Shown: positions 1 through 5,715, numbered from the stretch's first letter. The stretch is 5,769 bases of DNA from Campylobacteraceae bacterium (GCA_027023145.1 JALVWV010000323.1:1-5769), one strand, 5' to 3'. Notes: a model not told the origin generated them from the sequence alone. Made by a program: numbers and translations.

Positions 1-227
1 TCTTTGTTGAACGCTCGCTTGATCGCAGCTTCAATATTATCCTTGGGCATGTTCTGTGCTTTGGCGTTGGCAATGGCCGTGCGAAGTTTGGCGTTCATCT
101 CCGGATCGGGGCTTCCTCCCTCTTTGGCGGCCATCGTGATGATTTTCCCTAGCTTGGGGAAGAGGCGGGACATAGTGCCCCATCGCTTCATTTTGGCCGC
201 TTTGCGGTATTCAAATGCTCGTCCCAT
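1..227 (-). CDS. yebC: YebC/PmpR family protein, N-terminal part (cut by window edge)
   Basis: The first 75 residues are present; the family is usually about 240 residues, so roughly two thirds lies beyond position 1. The translation starts MGRAFEYRKAAKMKRWG and continues with the signature SRLFPKLGKIITMAAKEGG, then PDPEMNAKLRTAIANAKAQN and MPKDNIEAAIKRA, which is the classic N-terminal helical domain of the family. Members are known as DNA-binding regulators (PmpR) and, more recently, as ribosome-associated factors that relieve stalling at proline-rich stretches; which role applies here cannot be read from the sequence. The ATG at 227-225 follows a GAAGGA site (235-240) at good spacing. It lies downstream of the NYN gene on the same strand, 145 bases away, with a structured element in the gap. 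The identification is secure; the function is by family. Confidence 0.95.
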   Translation of the reverse strand, partial: MGRAFEYRKAAKMKRWGTMSRLFPKLGKIITMAAKEGGSPDPEMNAKLRTAIANAKAQNMPKDNIEAAIKRAFNK

Positions 228-283
228 AGATATATCCTTCCTGATAAATTATTCTGTTGTGTCGGCAGACTTTGAGCCTACTC

Positions 284-332
284 TGGAGGCAGGGTTACAA
301 CCCTGCATTGCGGGACTGAAGTCCCGCCTCCA
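284..332. repeat. Cloverleaf-like inverted-repeat element (REP-like)
   Basis: Three nested inverted repeats fill 49 bases. The outer arms TGGAGGC (284-290) and GCCTCCA (326-332) are perfect complements. Inside them are two hairpins: CAGGGT (290-295) with ACCCTG (300-305) around a 4-base loop, and GCGGGAC (310-316) with GTCCCGC (321-327) around the loop TGAA. The inner stems share one or two bases with the outer stem, so the fold is a three-way junction with a slightly shorter outer stem. No T-run follows on either strand, so it is not a standard rho-independent terminator. The compact, GC-rich form in AT-rich intergenic DNA resembles dispersed REP-type elements; whether it recurs in this genome cannot be judged here. 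Confidence 0.7.
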
Positions 333-355
333 AAAAGCGGTGATAGTGTCCGTGA

Positions 356-387
356 ATTATACTCAAACGGAGCTAATGGTTTGCCAA
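356..387 (-). promoter_or_regulatory. Candidate promoter for yebC
   Basis: On the minus strand a perfect TATAAT (361-356) lies just past the stop codon of the NYN gene, preceded by TTTGAG. TTGGCA (387-382) is a 5/6 match to a -35 box, but the 20-base spacing is longer than ideal. If used, transcription would begin near 349 and the inverted-repeat element at 284-332 would fall in a leader of about 120 bases. Single AT-rich hexamers are common by chance, so this is tentative. Confidence 0.4.
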
Positions 388-1134
388 GCGCTTGTCTCGG
401 ATACTCATCCGTTTGGTATGCTCATCGACATGGATATCGAAGAGGTCGATCTCTTTGATGAGATTGCTGAGTTTCTTGTAGCCGAAGTTGACTGGGGAAA
501 ACGATGAGCGGTTGTTGATATAGTTGCCCACATCGCTCAGCTGTGCCCAGCCGTACTCGTCCATGGTTTGATCAACGGCATCGCGCAGGAGATTGACCAG
601 CCACGTATCGCCTCGCATCTGTTTGCCGCTTTTGCGAGGTGGGGTATGGGGTTCAGGAGTGCTGCCGGAGGCGGGCGCTTTCCCGGGGGGAGTCTGGGGC
701 ATAAGCTTTTCGGTGAAAATAAACTGCGAACAGGCAGCCATAAAGGGCTTGGGGGTTTTCTTTTCGCCGAAGCCGAAGACTTTGATCCCCTCGGCAAGCA
801 CCCGCATCACCACCGGAGTGAAATCACTGTCACTTGTCGCAAACGCAAAGGCATCGATCTGTTTGGTATGGAGCAGGTCGATCGCATCGATGGTCATGAG
901 GATGTCGGTGGCGTTCTTGTTTTTGGTGTAGTCAAACTGCTGGATCGGTTTGATGGCATACTCGAGGAGTTTTTCTTCCCAGTTTTTGAGGTTCTCCTTG
1001 GTCCAGTTGCCGTACGCCTGTCGGATATTGACCACCCCGTATTTACTCAGCTCGCTGATGATGCCGTCGATGGCACGATAGGAGATATTGTCGCAATCGA
1101 TGAACAGGGCGATGTGGTCTTCGTTTTTTTTCAT
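373..1134 (-). CDS. NYN-domain (LabA/DUF88-like) predicted RNase with OST-HTH/LOTUS domain
   Basis: This is a 253-residue, apparently complete protein. Residues about 6-145 form a NYN (PIN-like) nuclease domain: ALFIDCDN (9-16) supplies D13 and D15, KNATDILMTIDA (73-84) supplies D77, and ATSDSDF (99-105) supplies D102 and D104. These are the acidic residues expected to bind the metal. A Pro-rich linker (146-170) follows. Residues about 175-248 match an OST-HTH/LOTUS domain, with GWAQLSDVGNYI and FSPVNFGYKKLSNLIKEIDLF as the recognisable core; such domains bind RNA in other proteins. A cytoplasmic RNA-cleaving or RNA-handling role is therefore inferred, but the substrate is unknown. The ATG has an AAAAGG site (1143-1148) eight bases upstream. 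It is divergent from the OmpA operon and co-directional with yebC. Confidence 0.92.
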   Translation of the reverse strand: MKKNEDHIALFIDCDNISYRAIDGIISELSKYGVVNIRQAYGNWTKENLKNWEEKLLEYAIKPIQQFDYTKNKNATDILMTIDAIDLLHTKQIDAFAFATSDSDFTPVVMRVLAEGIKVFGFGEKKTPKPFMAACSQFIFTEKLMPQTPPGKAPASGSTPEPHTPPRKSGKQMRGDTWLVNLLRDAVDQTMDEYGWAQLSDVGNYINNRSSFSPVNFGYKKLSNLIKEIDLFDIHVDEHTKRMSIRDKRLANH

Positions 1135-1154
1135 TTTGTCAACCTTTTCGGACT

Positions 1155-1163
1155 ATTATAGCA
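1155..1163 (-). promoter_or_regulatory. Promoter of the NYN gene (extended -10)
   Basis: The minus strand reads TGCTATAAT, a perfect extended -10 element, directly after a T-rich stretch (TTTTTTACTTTTTT). No good -35 box is present. T-rich DNA plus a strong -10 is the usual sigma-70 promoter form in Campylobacterota. The expected start of transcription is near 1148, giving a very short leader before the ATG at 1134. Confidence 0.7.
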
Positions 1164-1203
1164 AAAAAGTAAAAAATCTTTAGTAGTTTTAAACTTTTTT
1201 GAT

Positions 1204-1209
1204 TAGAAT
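1204..1209 (+). promoter_or_regulatory. Promoter -10 box of the OmpA/HhH operon
   Basis: TAGAAT follows AACTTTTTTGAT, again the T-tract-plus -10 arrangement seen in Campylobacterota. Transcription would start near 1215, leaving a leader of about 25 bases with the ribosome site. It sits about 40 bases from the oppositely directed NYN promoter, so the two share one short AT-rich control region. Confidence 0.55.
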
Positions 1210-1225
1210 GTAGTTACACATTCAC

Positions 1226-1241
1226 GAAAGGAGAAAATGTG
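1226..1241 (+). promoter_or_regulatory. Ribosome site deciding a GTG start
   Basis: GAAAGGAG (1226-1233) is a strong site. The nearest ATG (1237-1239) meets a TGA two codons later, in another frame. The overlapping GTG at 1239-1241 opens the long frame five bases after the site, and the hydrophobic N-terminus begins at once. The next in-frame ATG is codon 73, beyond the membrane segment, so GTG is the real start. Confidence 0.85.
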
Positions 1242-3536
1242 CTGAACAAATGTACCAAAACAGGCTTTTTTGTCTGCCTGCTCGTGCTGCTGATACTTCT
1301 CTGTACCTGGCTGCACGTAGGGGACATCCAAGCGAACAGGGATGCCGCTGCCGCATCGGCAGCTGTGGTGTCACGTGATGCGGAGGCTCTGCCGGTCGAT
1401 CGTGACAAAGATGGTCTGAGCGATGCCGTCGAAAAAGAGCATAAGCTCAACCCGATGCTCTCCGATACTGACGGAGACAACAAGAGCGATGGTCAGGAAG
1501 GGGTGTCGCTCGACATCGACGGAGACGGAATCATCGATGCACTGGAGTCGGCACTCGATGACAGCGATCTCGATGGTGTCGCGGATGAACTGGACAAAGA
1601 AAATGCCAATCCAGATAACGACAACGATGGTGATGGATTTGGCAATGCACTCGAGACGCGGGAGGGGAGCAATCCTTTGGATGCCAGCAGTGTTCCCAAT
1701 CTTGACAAGGACAACGACGGTCTCAAAGATAGCGAAGAGCTCAACGCCAAACTCGATCCGACTAAAGCTGACACCGATGGTGATGGCAAAAACGATGGAG
1801 AAGAGGGGCTGAGTGTCGACACCGACGGGGACGGAATCATCAATGCATTGGAGTCGGCTGTGAACGATGCGGATAAGGATGGTGTCGTCGATGAGTTGGA
1901 TAAAGAGAATACCAATCCTGACAACGACAGTGATGGGGACACATTCGCCAATGCATTGGAGATGACCAAGGGGAGCAATCCTTTGGACGCCAAAAGTGTC
2001 CCCAACTTTGATGCCGACAACGACGGTCTCAAAGACAGCGAAGAGCTCAACGCCAAACTCGATCCGGCTAAAGCTGACACCGATGGTGACGGCAAAAACG
2101 ACGGAGAAGAGGGGCTGAGTGCCGACACCGACGGGGACGGAATCATCGATGCGCTGGAGTCGGCTGTGGATGACGCCGATAAGGATGGTGTCGTCGATGA
2201 GTTGGATAAAGAGAATGCCAATCCCGACAACGACAGTGATGGGGACGGATACGGCAATGGATTGGAGGTGGCCGAGGATACCAATCCTTTGGATGTCAAA
2301 AGTGTCCCAGCCGATCGAGACCATGACGGTATTCCTGACAGCATCGATGCAGACAAAGAGCCGATCACGTTTACCATTCTCAAAAAAGGGGAGCATGTTT
2401 CACTCACTGGAACATTCACGGATGTGCTCCAAGCACAAAAACTTAAAGCAGCTCTTGATACTGGAAACGTGACGTACGAAAGTGGCGTTATTCTTCAAGA
2501 CAAATATCTTGTAGATGAAGGGGTGACCGACGCGACAAAAGCTTTGGTGCCCAAGTTTCTAGCTCTCTACCGGAACGGCTCGATTCTTTTCAAGGATGGC
2601 ACACTGGAGATCAGTGGGGAGGTGGCAAGTGCTGCCGATAAGGCTGCCATGGAAGCATTATTGCTTGAATCGGTCGGATTTGTCCATTTTGTCAACGATA
2701 CCCATGTTGTCCCGCCGCCCAAACCCAAGCCGGCAGTAGAGAAAACACCAACATCGGAAATGACGCCAAAGGTTGCAGTCGAGAAGAAACCTATCTCATT
2801 TGAGATTACCAAAGAGGGCTCCCGTTTTGAACTGGAAGGTGTATTTGCAGATATGGAGCAGATCGAAGTGCTTCAGCATGCGCTTGATGATGTGGGCGCT
2901 CTCTATCAAAATGGATCACTTAAACAAGGGGAAAATTTGGAAGGGGATCGTGTTGTTGCGTTGACTGCCAAATTGGTTCCCCACTTTGCTGCTCGATATC
3001 CAAAAGGGAGTATTGTATATCGGGACGGTACCTTGGTTGTCGAAGGGGAGGTTTTTAGTGCTAATGATAAAAATATGATGGAGCGGCTCCTCGCAGCCAA
3101 TGCAATGGGGATCCCTTACCAAAACAAGACAGTCGTAGTACAACCAGCGGCAGTATCCGACCAGGAGCGTCAAGCGTTCCTATCGGAGATTCAATCGATC
3201 CTCTCTCATGCGAAGATCACCTTCAGGACAGCCAGTGCCAAACTGACGGAAAAAGGGGCTGCCGTAGTTAAGGAGGTGGGCGATATTCTGCTCAAACACC
3301 CGACTGTGCGTGTGGAGATTGGTGGATACACTGACAGTGACGGCAAAGATGCTGCCAACTTGAAGCTATCACAGGCTCGGGTCGATACTGTCAAAAAAAC
3401 TCTAGTGCAACAGGGAGTTGATCCGTTTCGCATGCGGACAAAAGGGTACGGAGAAAGCAACCCGATCGCCCCGAACGACAACGCTGAAAACAAGGCGAAA
3501 AATCGCCGTGTCGAATTTAAAATCATAGGAGAATAA
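1239..3536 (+). CDS. Membrane-anchored OmpA-family protein with Ca-binding Asp repeats and two BON-like domains
   Basis: This 765-residue envelope protein opens with MLNKCTKTG and a hydrophobic segment at about 10-27. No convincing lipobox is seen, so it is either a signal anchor or a cleaved signal peptide; the preceding lysines predict the rest to be periplasmic. Residues 54-372 carry Asp-rich DxDxDG loops of the thrombospondin type 3 kind, five in each of three 102-residue units (54-154, 155-256, 257-358) plus one more at 359. Two related domains of about 116 residues follow (375-490 and 518-633), joined by a Pro/Lys linker; both contain LVPxF...GSI...DGTL...GEV and look BON-like. Residues about 645-763 are an OmpA C-terminal domain, with GYTDSDG (696-702), NLKLSQARVDTVKKTL (707-722), GYGESNPIAPN (736-746) and NRRVEF (755-760), the expected peptidoglycan-binding residues. 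There is no OmpA beta-barrel. Mycobacterial ArfA/OmpATb has a comparable anchor-BON-OmpA order. The exact role is unknown. Confidence 0.9.
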   Translation: MLNKCTKTGFFVCLLVLLILLCTWLHVGDIQANRDAAAASAAVVSRDAEALPVDRDKDGLSDAVEKEHKLNPMLSDTDGDNKSDGQEGVSLDIDGDGIIDALESALDDSDLDGVADELDKENANPDNDNDGDGFGNALETREGSNPLDASSVPNLDKDNDGLKDSEELNAKLDPTKADTDGDGKNDGEEGLSVDTDGDGIINALESAVNDADKDGVVDELDKENTNPDNDSDGDTFANALEMTKGSNPLDAKSVPNFDADNDGLKDSEELNAKLDPAKADTDGDGKNDGEEGLSADTDGDGIIDALESAVDDADKDGVVDELDKENANPDNDSDGDGYGNGLEVAEDTNPLDVKSVPADRDHDGIPDSIDADKEPITFTILKKGEHVSLTGTFTDVLQAQKLKAALDTGNVTYESGVILQDKYLVDEGVTDATKALVPKFLALYRNGSILFKDGTLEISGEVASAADKAAMEALLLESVGFVHFVNDTHVVPPPKPKPAVEKTPTSEMTPKVAVEKKPISFEITKEGSRFELEGVFADMEQIEVLQHALDDVGALYQNGSLKQGENLEGDRVVALTAKLVPHFAARYPKGSIVYRDGTLVVEGEVFSANDKNMMERLLAANAMGIPYQNKTVVVQPAAVSDQERQAFLSEIQSILSHAKITFRTASAKLTEKGAAVVKEVGDILLKHPTVRVEIGGYTDSDGKDAANLKLSQARVDTVKKTLVQQGVDPFRMRTKGYGESNPIAPNDNAENKAKNRRVEFKIIGE
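1398..2312 (+). repeat. Three 306-base coding tandem repeats
   Basis: Units lie at 1398-1700 (303 bases), 1701-2006 and 2007-2312, and a short partial fourth unit follows. Each encodes five acidic calcium-type loops. By hand count units 2 and 3 differ at about 35 of 306 bases (near 89% identity). They are closest in the first half, where the codons themselves match, and unit 1 is clearly more divergent. This fits a recent in-frame duplication of one unit. Confidence 0.9.
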
Positions 3537-3538
3537 CC

Positions 3539-4333
3539 ATGTTAGCAATTGCATCCCAAATCATACTCTGCCTCGTGCTTGCCGCACTGCTTGGCTTGAT
3601 CATCGGTTACCTGCTCGGTAGATCCAACTGCCCGAAAGATACCTACAAAACCGGCGTCATCCACGATCCGCATACGGCGGACGATGGTGACTGCGGTGAC
3701 GCGGAAGAGACCGATGAATCCGGTGAAACCTCTACGGCTGATGCATCGGATGATGCAGATACGGAAGTCAATGCCGAACCTCAAGGGTTGGTGCAGAGTG
3801 CTAATGAAGCTTCGGAAGAGGTGGAAACAACAGCAGAAGATTCAACGGACTCAGAAGCAACGCCTGCTGCAACCGATGAAGCAGCTTCAGCACCAGCGGA
3901 TACCGAGGCGGACAAAGGGACAGCCGTAGAAGATGTCGAAGCGGAGAGTGCCTCTGCTGGGTCAGAAGTAGCGGCGGCTGGGGACGAGACTACAGCGTCT
4001 GAGGAAAAAGAACCGGAAGTTCCCTCGGATGATGACAAACCAGCCACCTTGCTTGATGCCCCCCGCAACGGCAAAAAAGACAACCTCACCCGTATCAAAG
4101 GGATCGGTGTCAAGATCGATGCACTCCTCAACAGTATCGGAGTCTACCACTTCGACCAGATCGCGGCCTGGACAGAGAAAGAGGCCAATTGGATCGATCA
4201 CCAACTTGCTTTCCCCGGACGTTCGAAGCGCGACGACTGGGTCGGACAGGCCAAGCTCCTCGCCGAAGGGAAAGAGACGGAATTCTCCAAGCGTGTTGAT
4301 GCTGGAGAAGTGGCTACCAGCAAAAAAAGCTAA
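3539..4333 (+). CDS. Membrane-anchored acidic protein with C-terminal helix-hairpin-helix domain (COG3743-like)
   Basis: This is a 264-residue protein of three parts. Residues about 4-27 are one membrane segment (QIILCLVLAALLGLIIGYLL), followed by R28, K33 and K37, so the C-terminus is predicted to be cytoplasmic. Residues about 43-168 are a low-complexity linker rich in Glu, Asp, Ala, Thr and Ser, probably disordered. Residues about 171-244 match the helix-hairpin-helix domain seen in COG3743-type proteins and as C-terminal extensions of some NuoE proteins: DNLTRIKGIG (181-190), then IGVYHFDQIAAWT (200-212), FPGRSKRDDWVGQA (225-238). The IKGIG hairpin is a DNA-binding-type motif, but binding is not shown. 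Its ATG is two bases after the stop of the OmpA gene, with AGGAGA (3527-3532) inside that gene, so translation is probably coupled. Confidence 0.88.
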   Translation: MLAIASQIILCLVLAALLGLIIGYLLGRSNCPKDTYKTGVIHDPHTADDGDCGDAEETDESGETSTADASDDADTEVNAEPQGLVQSANEASEEVETTAEDSTDSEATPAATDEAASAPADTEADKGTAVEDVEAESASAGSEVAAAGDETTASEEKEPEVPSDDDKPATLLDAPRNGKKDNLTRIKGIGVKIDALLNSIGVYHFDQIAAWTEKEANWIDHQLAFPGRSKRDDWVGQAKLLAEGKETEFSKRVDAGEVATSKKS

Positions 4334-4349
4334 TTTTCGTTCATAAAAG

Positions 4350-4375
4350 GAAGTCCATTTTTTGGGCTTCTTTTT
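4350..4375 (+). terminator. Rho-independent terminator of the OmpA/HhH operon
   Basis: GAAGTCC (4350-4356) pairs with GGGCTTC (4364-4370), seven pairs including one T-G wobble, around a 7-base T-rich loop. TTTTT (4371-4375) follows at once. It begins 17 bases after the stop codon of the HhH gene. A run of A before the stem means it could also stop minus-strand transcription. Confidence 0.85.
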
Positions 4376-4412
4376 GATACATTCATCTTCTTTCTCTTCC
4401 TGTCCTTCCAAA

Positions 4413-4447
4413 AATTTGATTTGCCACTTTTGCCATACTATCAAATT
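4413..4447. repeat. Perfect 8-base inverted repeat upstream of the small gene
   Basis: AATTTGAT (4413-4420) and ATCAAATT (4440-4447) are exact complements, 19 bases apart. Between and overlapping them, TTTGCCA occurs twice (4420-4426 and 4429-4435), nine bases start to start. It ends about 30 bases before the candidate -10 box at 4477. It could be an operator, but AT-rich repeats of this length also arise by chance. Confidence 0.35.
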
Positions 4448-4476
4448 ATTTTAACTTCCCTTTCATCCATATGGTG

Positions 4477-4482
4477 TAAAAT
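4477..4482 (+). promoter_or_regulatory. Candidate -10 box for the small gene
   Basis: TAAAAT preceded by GGTG lies 37 bases before the start codon. TTAACT (4451-4456) is the nearest -35-like hexamer, but at 20 bases spacing it is weak. The gene needs its own promoter because the terminator at 4350-4375 lies between it and the operon. Confidence 0.45.
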
Positions 4483-4518
4483 ATCCCTGCGGAAGTTGAT
4501 CAAAAGAAAAGGTAGGCT

Positions 4519-4722
4519 ATGAGCAACAAAAAAACAGAAGAACTCGAAACAATTCGGAATCACATTGAGAAGTCTCAGTTGAGTGACGAAGAGAAAAGTA
4601 ATTCATACAAACACATTGAAGAGTGGTTTGCCGAAGACAAAGCCTTTGGTACTCTGTATGAGAAGCTGGCAGAGATTTCACCAGCCGTAGAGGGGCTATT
4701 GTCAGAATTGGGGTTGATATAA
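4519..4722 (+). CDS. Small acidic helical protein, function unknown
   Basis: This 67-residue protein was not recognised with confidence. It begins MSNKKTEELETIRNHIEKS and ends in VEGLLSELGLI. It has many Glu, Lys and Ser residues, no Cys, no Pro-rich part and no membrane segment, and it should be mostly alpha-helical and cytoplasmic. The pattern of a charged N-terminal helix, a middle SDEEKSNSYKHIEEW stretch and a hydrophobic C-terminus ending in LGLI loosely recalls small DUF4404-type proteins; this is a weak resemblance only. Reality as a gene is supported by AAAAGG (4507-4512) six bases before the ATG, a candidate promoter, and a natural stop just before a hairpin. It stands alone between two terminators and converges on the DUF533 gene. 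Confidence 0.75.
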   Translation: MSNKKTEELETIRNHIEKSQLSDEEKSNSYKHIEEWFAEDKAFGTLYEKLAEISPAVEGLLSELGLI

Positions 4723-4748
4723 AAATATTGGATGCGCCATAGCGCATC
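4721..4748 (-). terminator. Terminator of the DUF533 gene
   Basis: GATGCGC (4731-4737) and GCGCATC (4742-4748) form a perfect seven-pair stem with a 4-base loop. On the minus strand it is followed by CAATATTTTT, a T-rich tail, and it starts seven bases past the stop codon at 4756. On the plus strand no T-run follows, so it serves the converging small gene less well. Its tail overlaps the last bases of that gene. Confidence 0.75.
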
Positions 4749-4755
4749 GTATCGC

Positions 4756-5583
4756 TTACGCGAAGATTTTGGGAGCGCCGAGCTGAGCGTGGATCTGGTT
4801 GGCCTCATCTGGCTGGATGCGCAGGGCTTGAGCTAGCTGACCAAGATACTGAGCCTCACTGTTCTCATCGAGGTTGATCGCGCTGAGGGAGAGGGCATAG
4901 ATTTGGTGTTCCATTCCGCGAGGAACATCGTTGGCGAAGGCTTGAACATCGAGGGGCTTTCGGAACTCACTCTGAATAAAATCAATCTCATCCTGTGTCA
5001 AATCTCCCAGTTTATCTACCAGGGCTTTTTGCTCCGCCTCATCAAATTTCCCATCCGACTTGGCAGCATTGATCATGGCACGGATGATCAGCGTAGCCTG
5101 GTCATTGGCTTGTTTGGGCTCGAGATCGCTGGGGAGCATGCTGTAATCGTCCGGCATAGGGGTAGGAGCATCGGGGTTGACGGTTTGGACGTGTTTGGCT
5201 ACAGCACCGCCAAGCAAGCCTCCAAGCCCTCCTTGGAGAAGATCCCCAAGACCACCCGCACTGTTCGCGCTGGCTCCAGCACTTCCACCGAGGACGCTGC
5301 CGAGTAAATCGCCAAGACCACCACTAGAAGACGGACTACTACCTCCGCCTCCTAGGACGCTGCCGAGCAAGTCACCCAGCCCACTGCCGGAGCTTTGTTG
5401 GCTTCCGCCTCCACCCAATACGCTGCCGAGCAAGTCGCCCAGCCCGCCGCCACCGTGAGTTTGCTGGGTAGAGGATCCTCCCAGTGCTGCACCGAGTAAA
5501 CTCCCCAGTATGTCTCCACCACCGCTCCCTTTAGTCAGAGCGCCACTGCTGAGTAGGCTTCCCAATATTTTGATTGCATCCAT
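4756..5583 (-). CDS. DUF533 family (YebE-like, TerB-fold) protein with Gly-rich N-terminal repeats
   Basis: This is a 275-residue complete protein. Residues about 161-272 match DUF533, related to the TerB tellurite-resistance fold: LIIRAMINAAKSDGKFDEAE (165-184) holds the acidic helix-turn signature, then EFRKPLD (206-212) and IYALSLSAINLDENSEAQYL (228-247). Residues 1-130 are Gly/Ser/Leu-rich, with repeated GLGDLLGSVLGG units (47-67, 68-88, 89-110) and shorter, more diverged versions at 21-46 and 111-126. These could form glycine-zipper helices that pack together or against the membrane, although no clear signal peptide or long membrane segment is seen. The function of DUF533 proteins is not established, so a link to tellurite is not claimed. 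AAAGGAGA (5588-5595) lies four bases before the ATG. It is convergent with the small gene and divergent from the next one. Confidence 0.88.
   Translation of the reverse strand: MDAIKILGSLLSSGALTKGSGGGDILGSLLGAALGGSSTQQTHGGGGLGDLLGSVLGGGGSQQSSGSGLGDLLGSVLGGGGSSPSSSGGLGDLLGSVLGGSAGASANSAGGLGDLLQGGLGGLLGGAVAKHVQTVNPDAPTPMPDDYSMLPSDLEPKQANDQATLIIRAMINAAKSDGKFDEAEQKALVDKLGDLTQDEIDFIQSEFRKPLDVQAFANDVPRGMEHQIYALSLSAINLDENSEAQYLGQLAQALRIQPDEANQIHAQLGAPKIFA
5254..5445 (-). repeat. Coding tandem repeats of about 63 bases
   Basis: Three units of 63, 63 and 66 bases encode GLGDLLGSVLGGGG followed by a variable Ser/Gln/Gly tail. The conserved part is also close at base level (the plus strand repeatedly reads ACGCTGCCGAG), while the tails differ. 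Diverged copies flank the block on both sides. Such a block can gain or lose units by slippage without shifting the frame. Confidence 0.85.
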
Positions 5584-5613
5584 TTTGTCTCCTTTATGTG
5601 TTAATCATGTAAG

Positions 5614-5619
5614 ATTATA
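5614..5619 (-). promoter_or_regulatory. Promoter -10 box of the DUF533 gene
   Basis: The minus strand reads TTGTATAATC, with a perfect TATAAT 30 bases before the ATG. Upstream is AT-rich DNA with a short direct repeat, ATTAGAA twice (5630-5643), and no clear -35 box. Confidence 0.65.
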
Positions 5620-5677
5620 CAATAATTAAATTAGAAATTAGAAATTGAACCCTCCGAAAAATCAACCAAAAAAACGG

Positions 5678-5683
5678 TAAAAT
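5678..5683 (+). promoter_or_regulatory. Candidate -10 box for the last gene
   Basis: TAAAAT follows AAAAAAACGG and lies 32 bases before the ATG at 5716. There is no -35 box at usual spacing. With the DUF533 promoter it forms a divergent control region of 132 bases in which nothing else was seen. Confidence 0.45.
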
Positions 5684-5715
5684 AAGATATCAAAGCAAAA
5701 GGCGGAGAAAAAGTG

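Noticed and set aside
284..332. Rho-independent terminator after the NYN gene
   Set aside because: The stems are strong, but no T-run follows on the minus strand, where the sequence continues GAGTAGGCTC.
4..507. A 167-codon plus-strand open frame across the yebC start and the intergenic repeat
   Set aside because: It runs through the yebC coding start, the inverted-repeat element and the end of the NYN gene, with no ribosome site and no recognisable product.
568..1161. A 197-codon plus-strand open frame opposite the NYN gene
   Set aside because: The minus-strand protein has clear nuclease and LOTUS motifs with promoter and ribosome site; the plus frame has none of these.
1398..2312. CRISPR-like array from regular repeats
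   Set aside because: The repeats are 306 bases, continuous and in frame with a protein; there are no short repeats separated by unique spacers and no cas genes.
1371..2419. Two long minus-strand open frames (341 and 308 codons) opposite the OmpA gene
   Set aside because: They mirror the Asp/Gly-rich repeats: GAY and GGN codons read in reverse give few stops. They have low-complexity Ser/Pro or Val/Ile repeats, no start signals and no domain.
3539..4333. NuoE subunit, because the C-terminal domain resembles NuoE extensions
   Set aside because: There is no thioredoxin-like [2Fe-2S] domain with its four cysteines, and no other nuo gene is nearby; only the HhH domain is shared.
4420..4436. Minus-strand sigma-54 promoter from TGGCAAAAGTGGCA
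   Set aside because: The GG and GC elements are eight bases apart instead of ten, and no minus-strand gene lies downstream.
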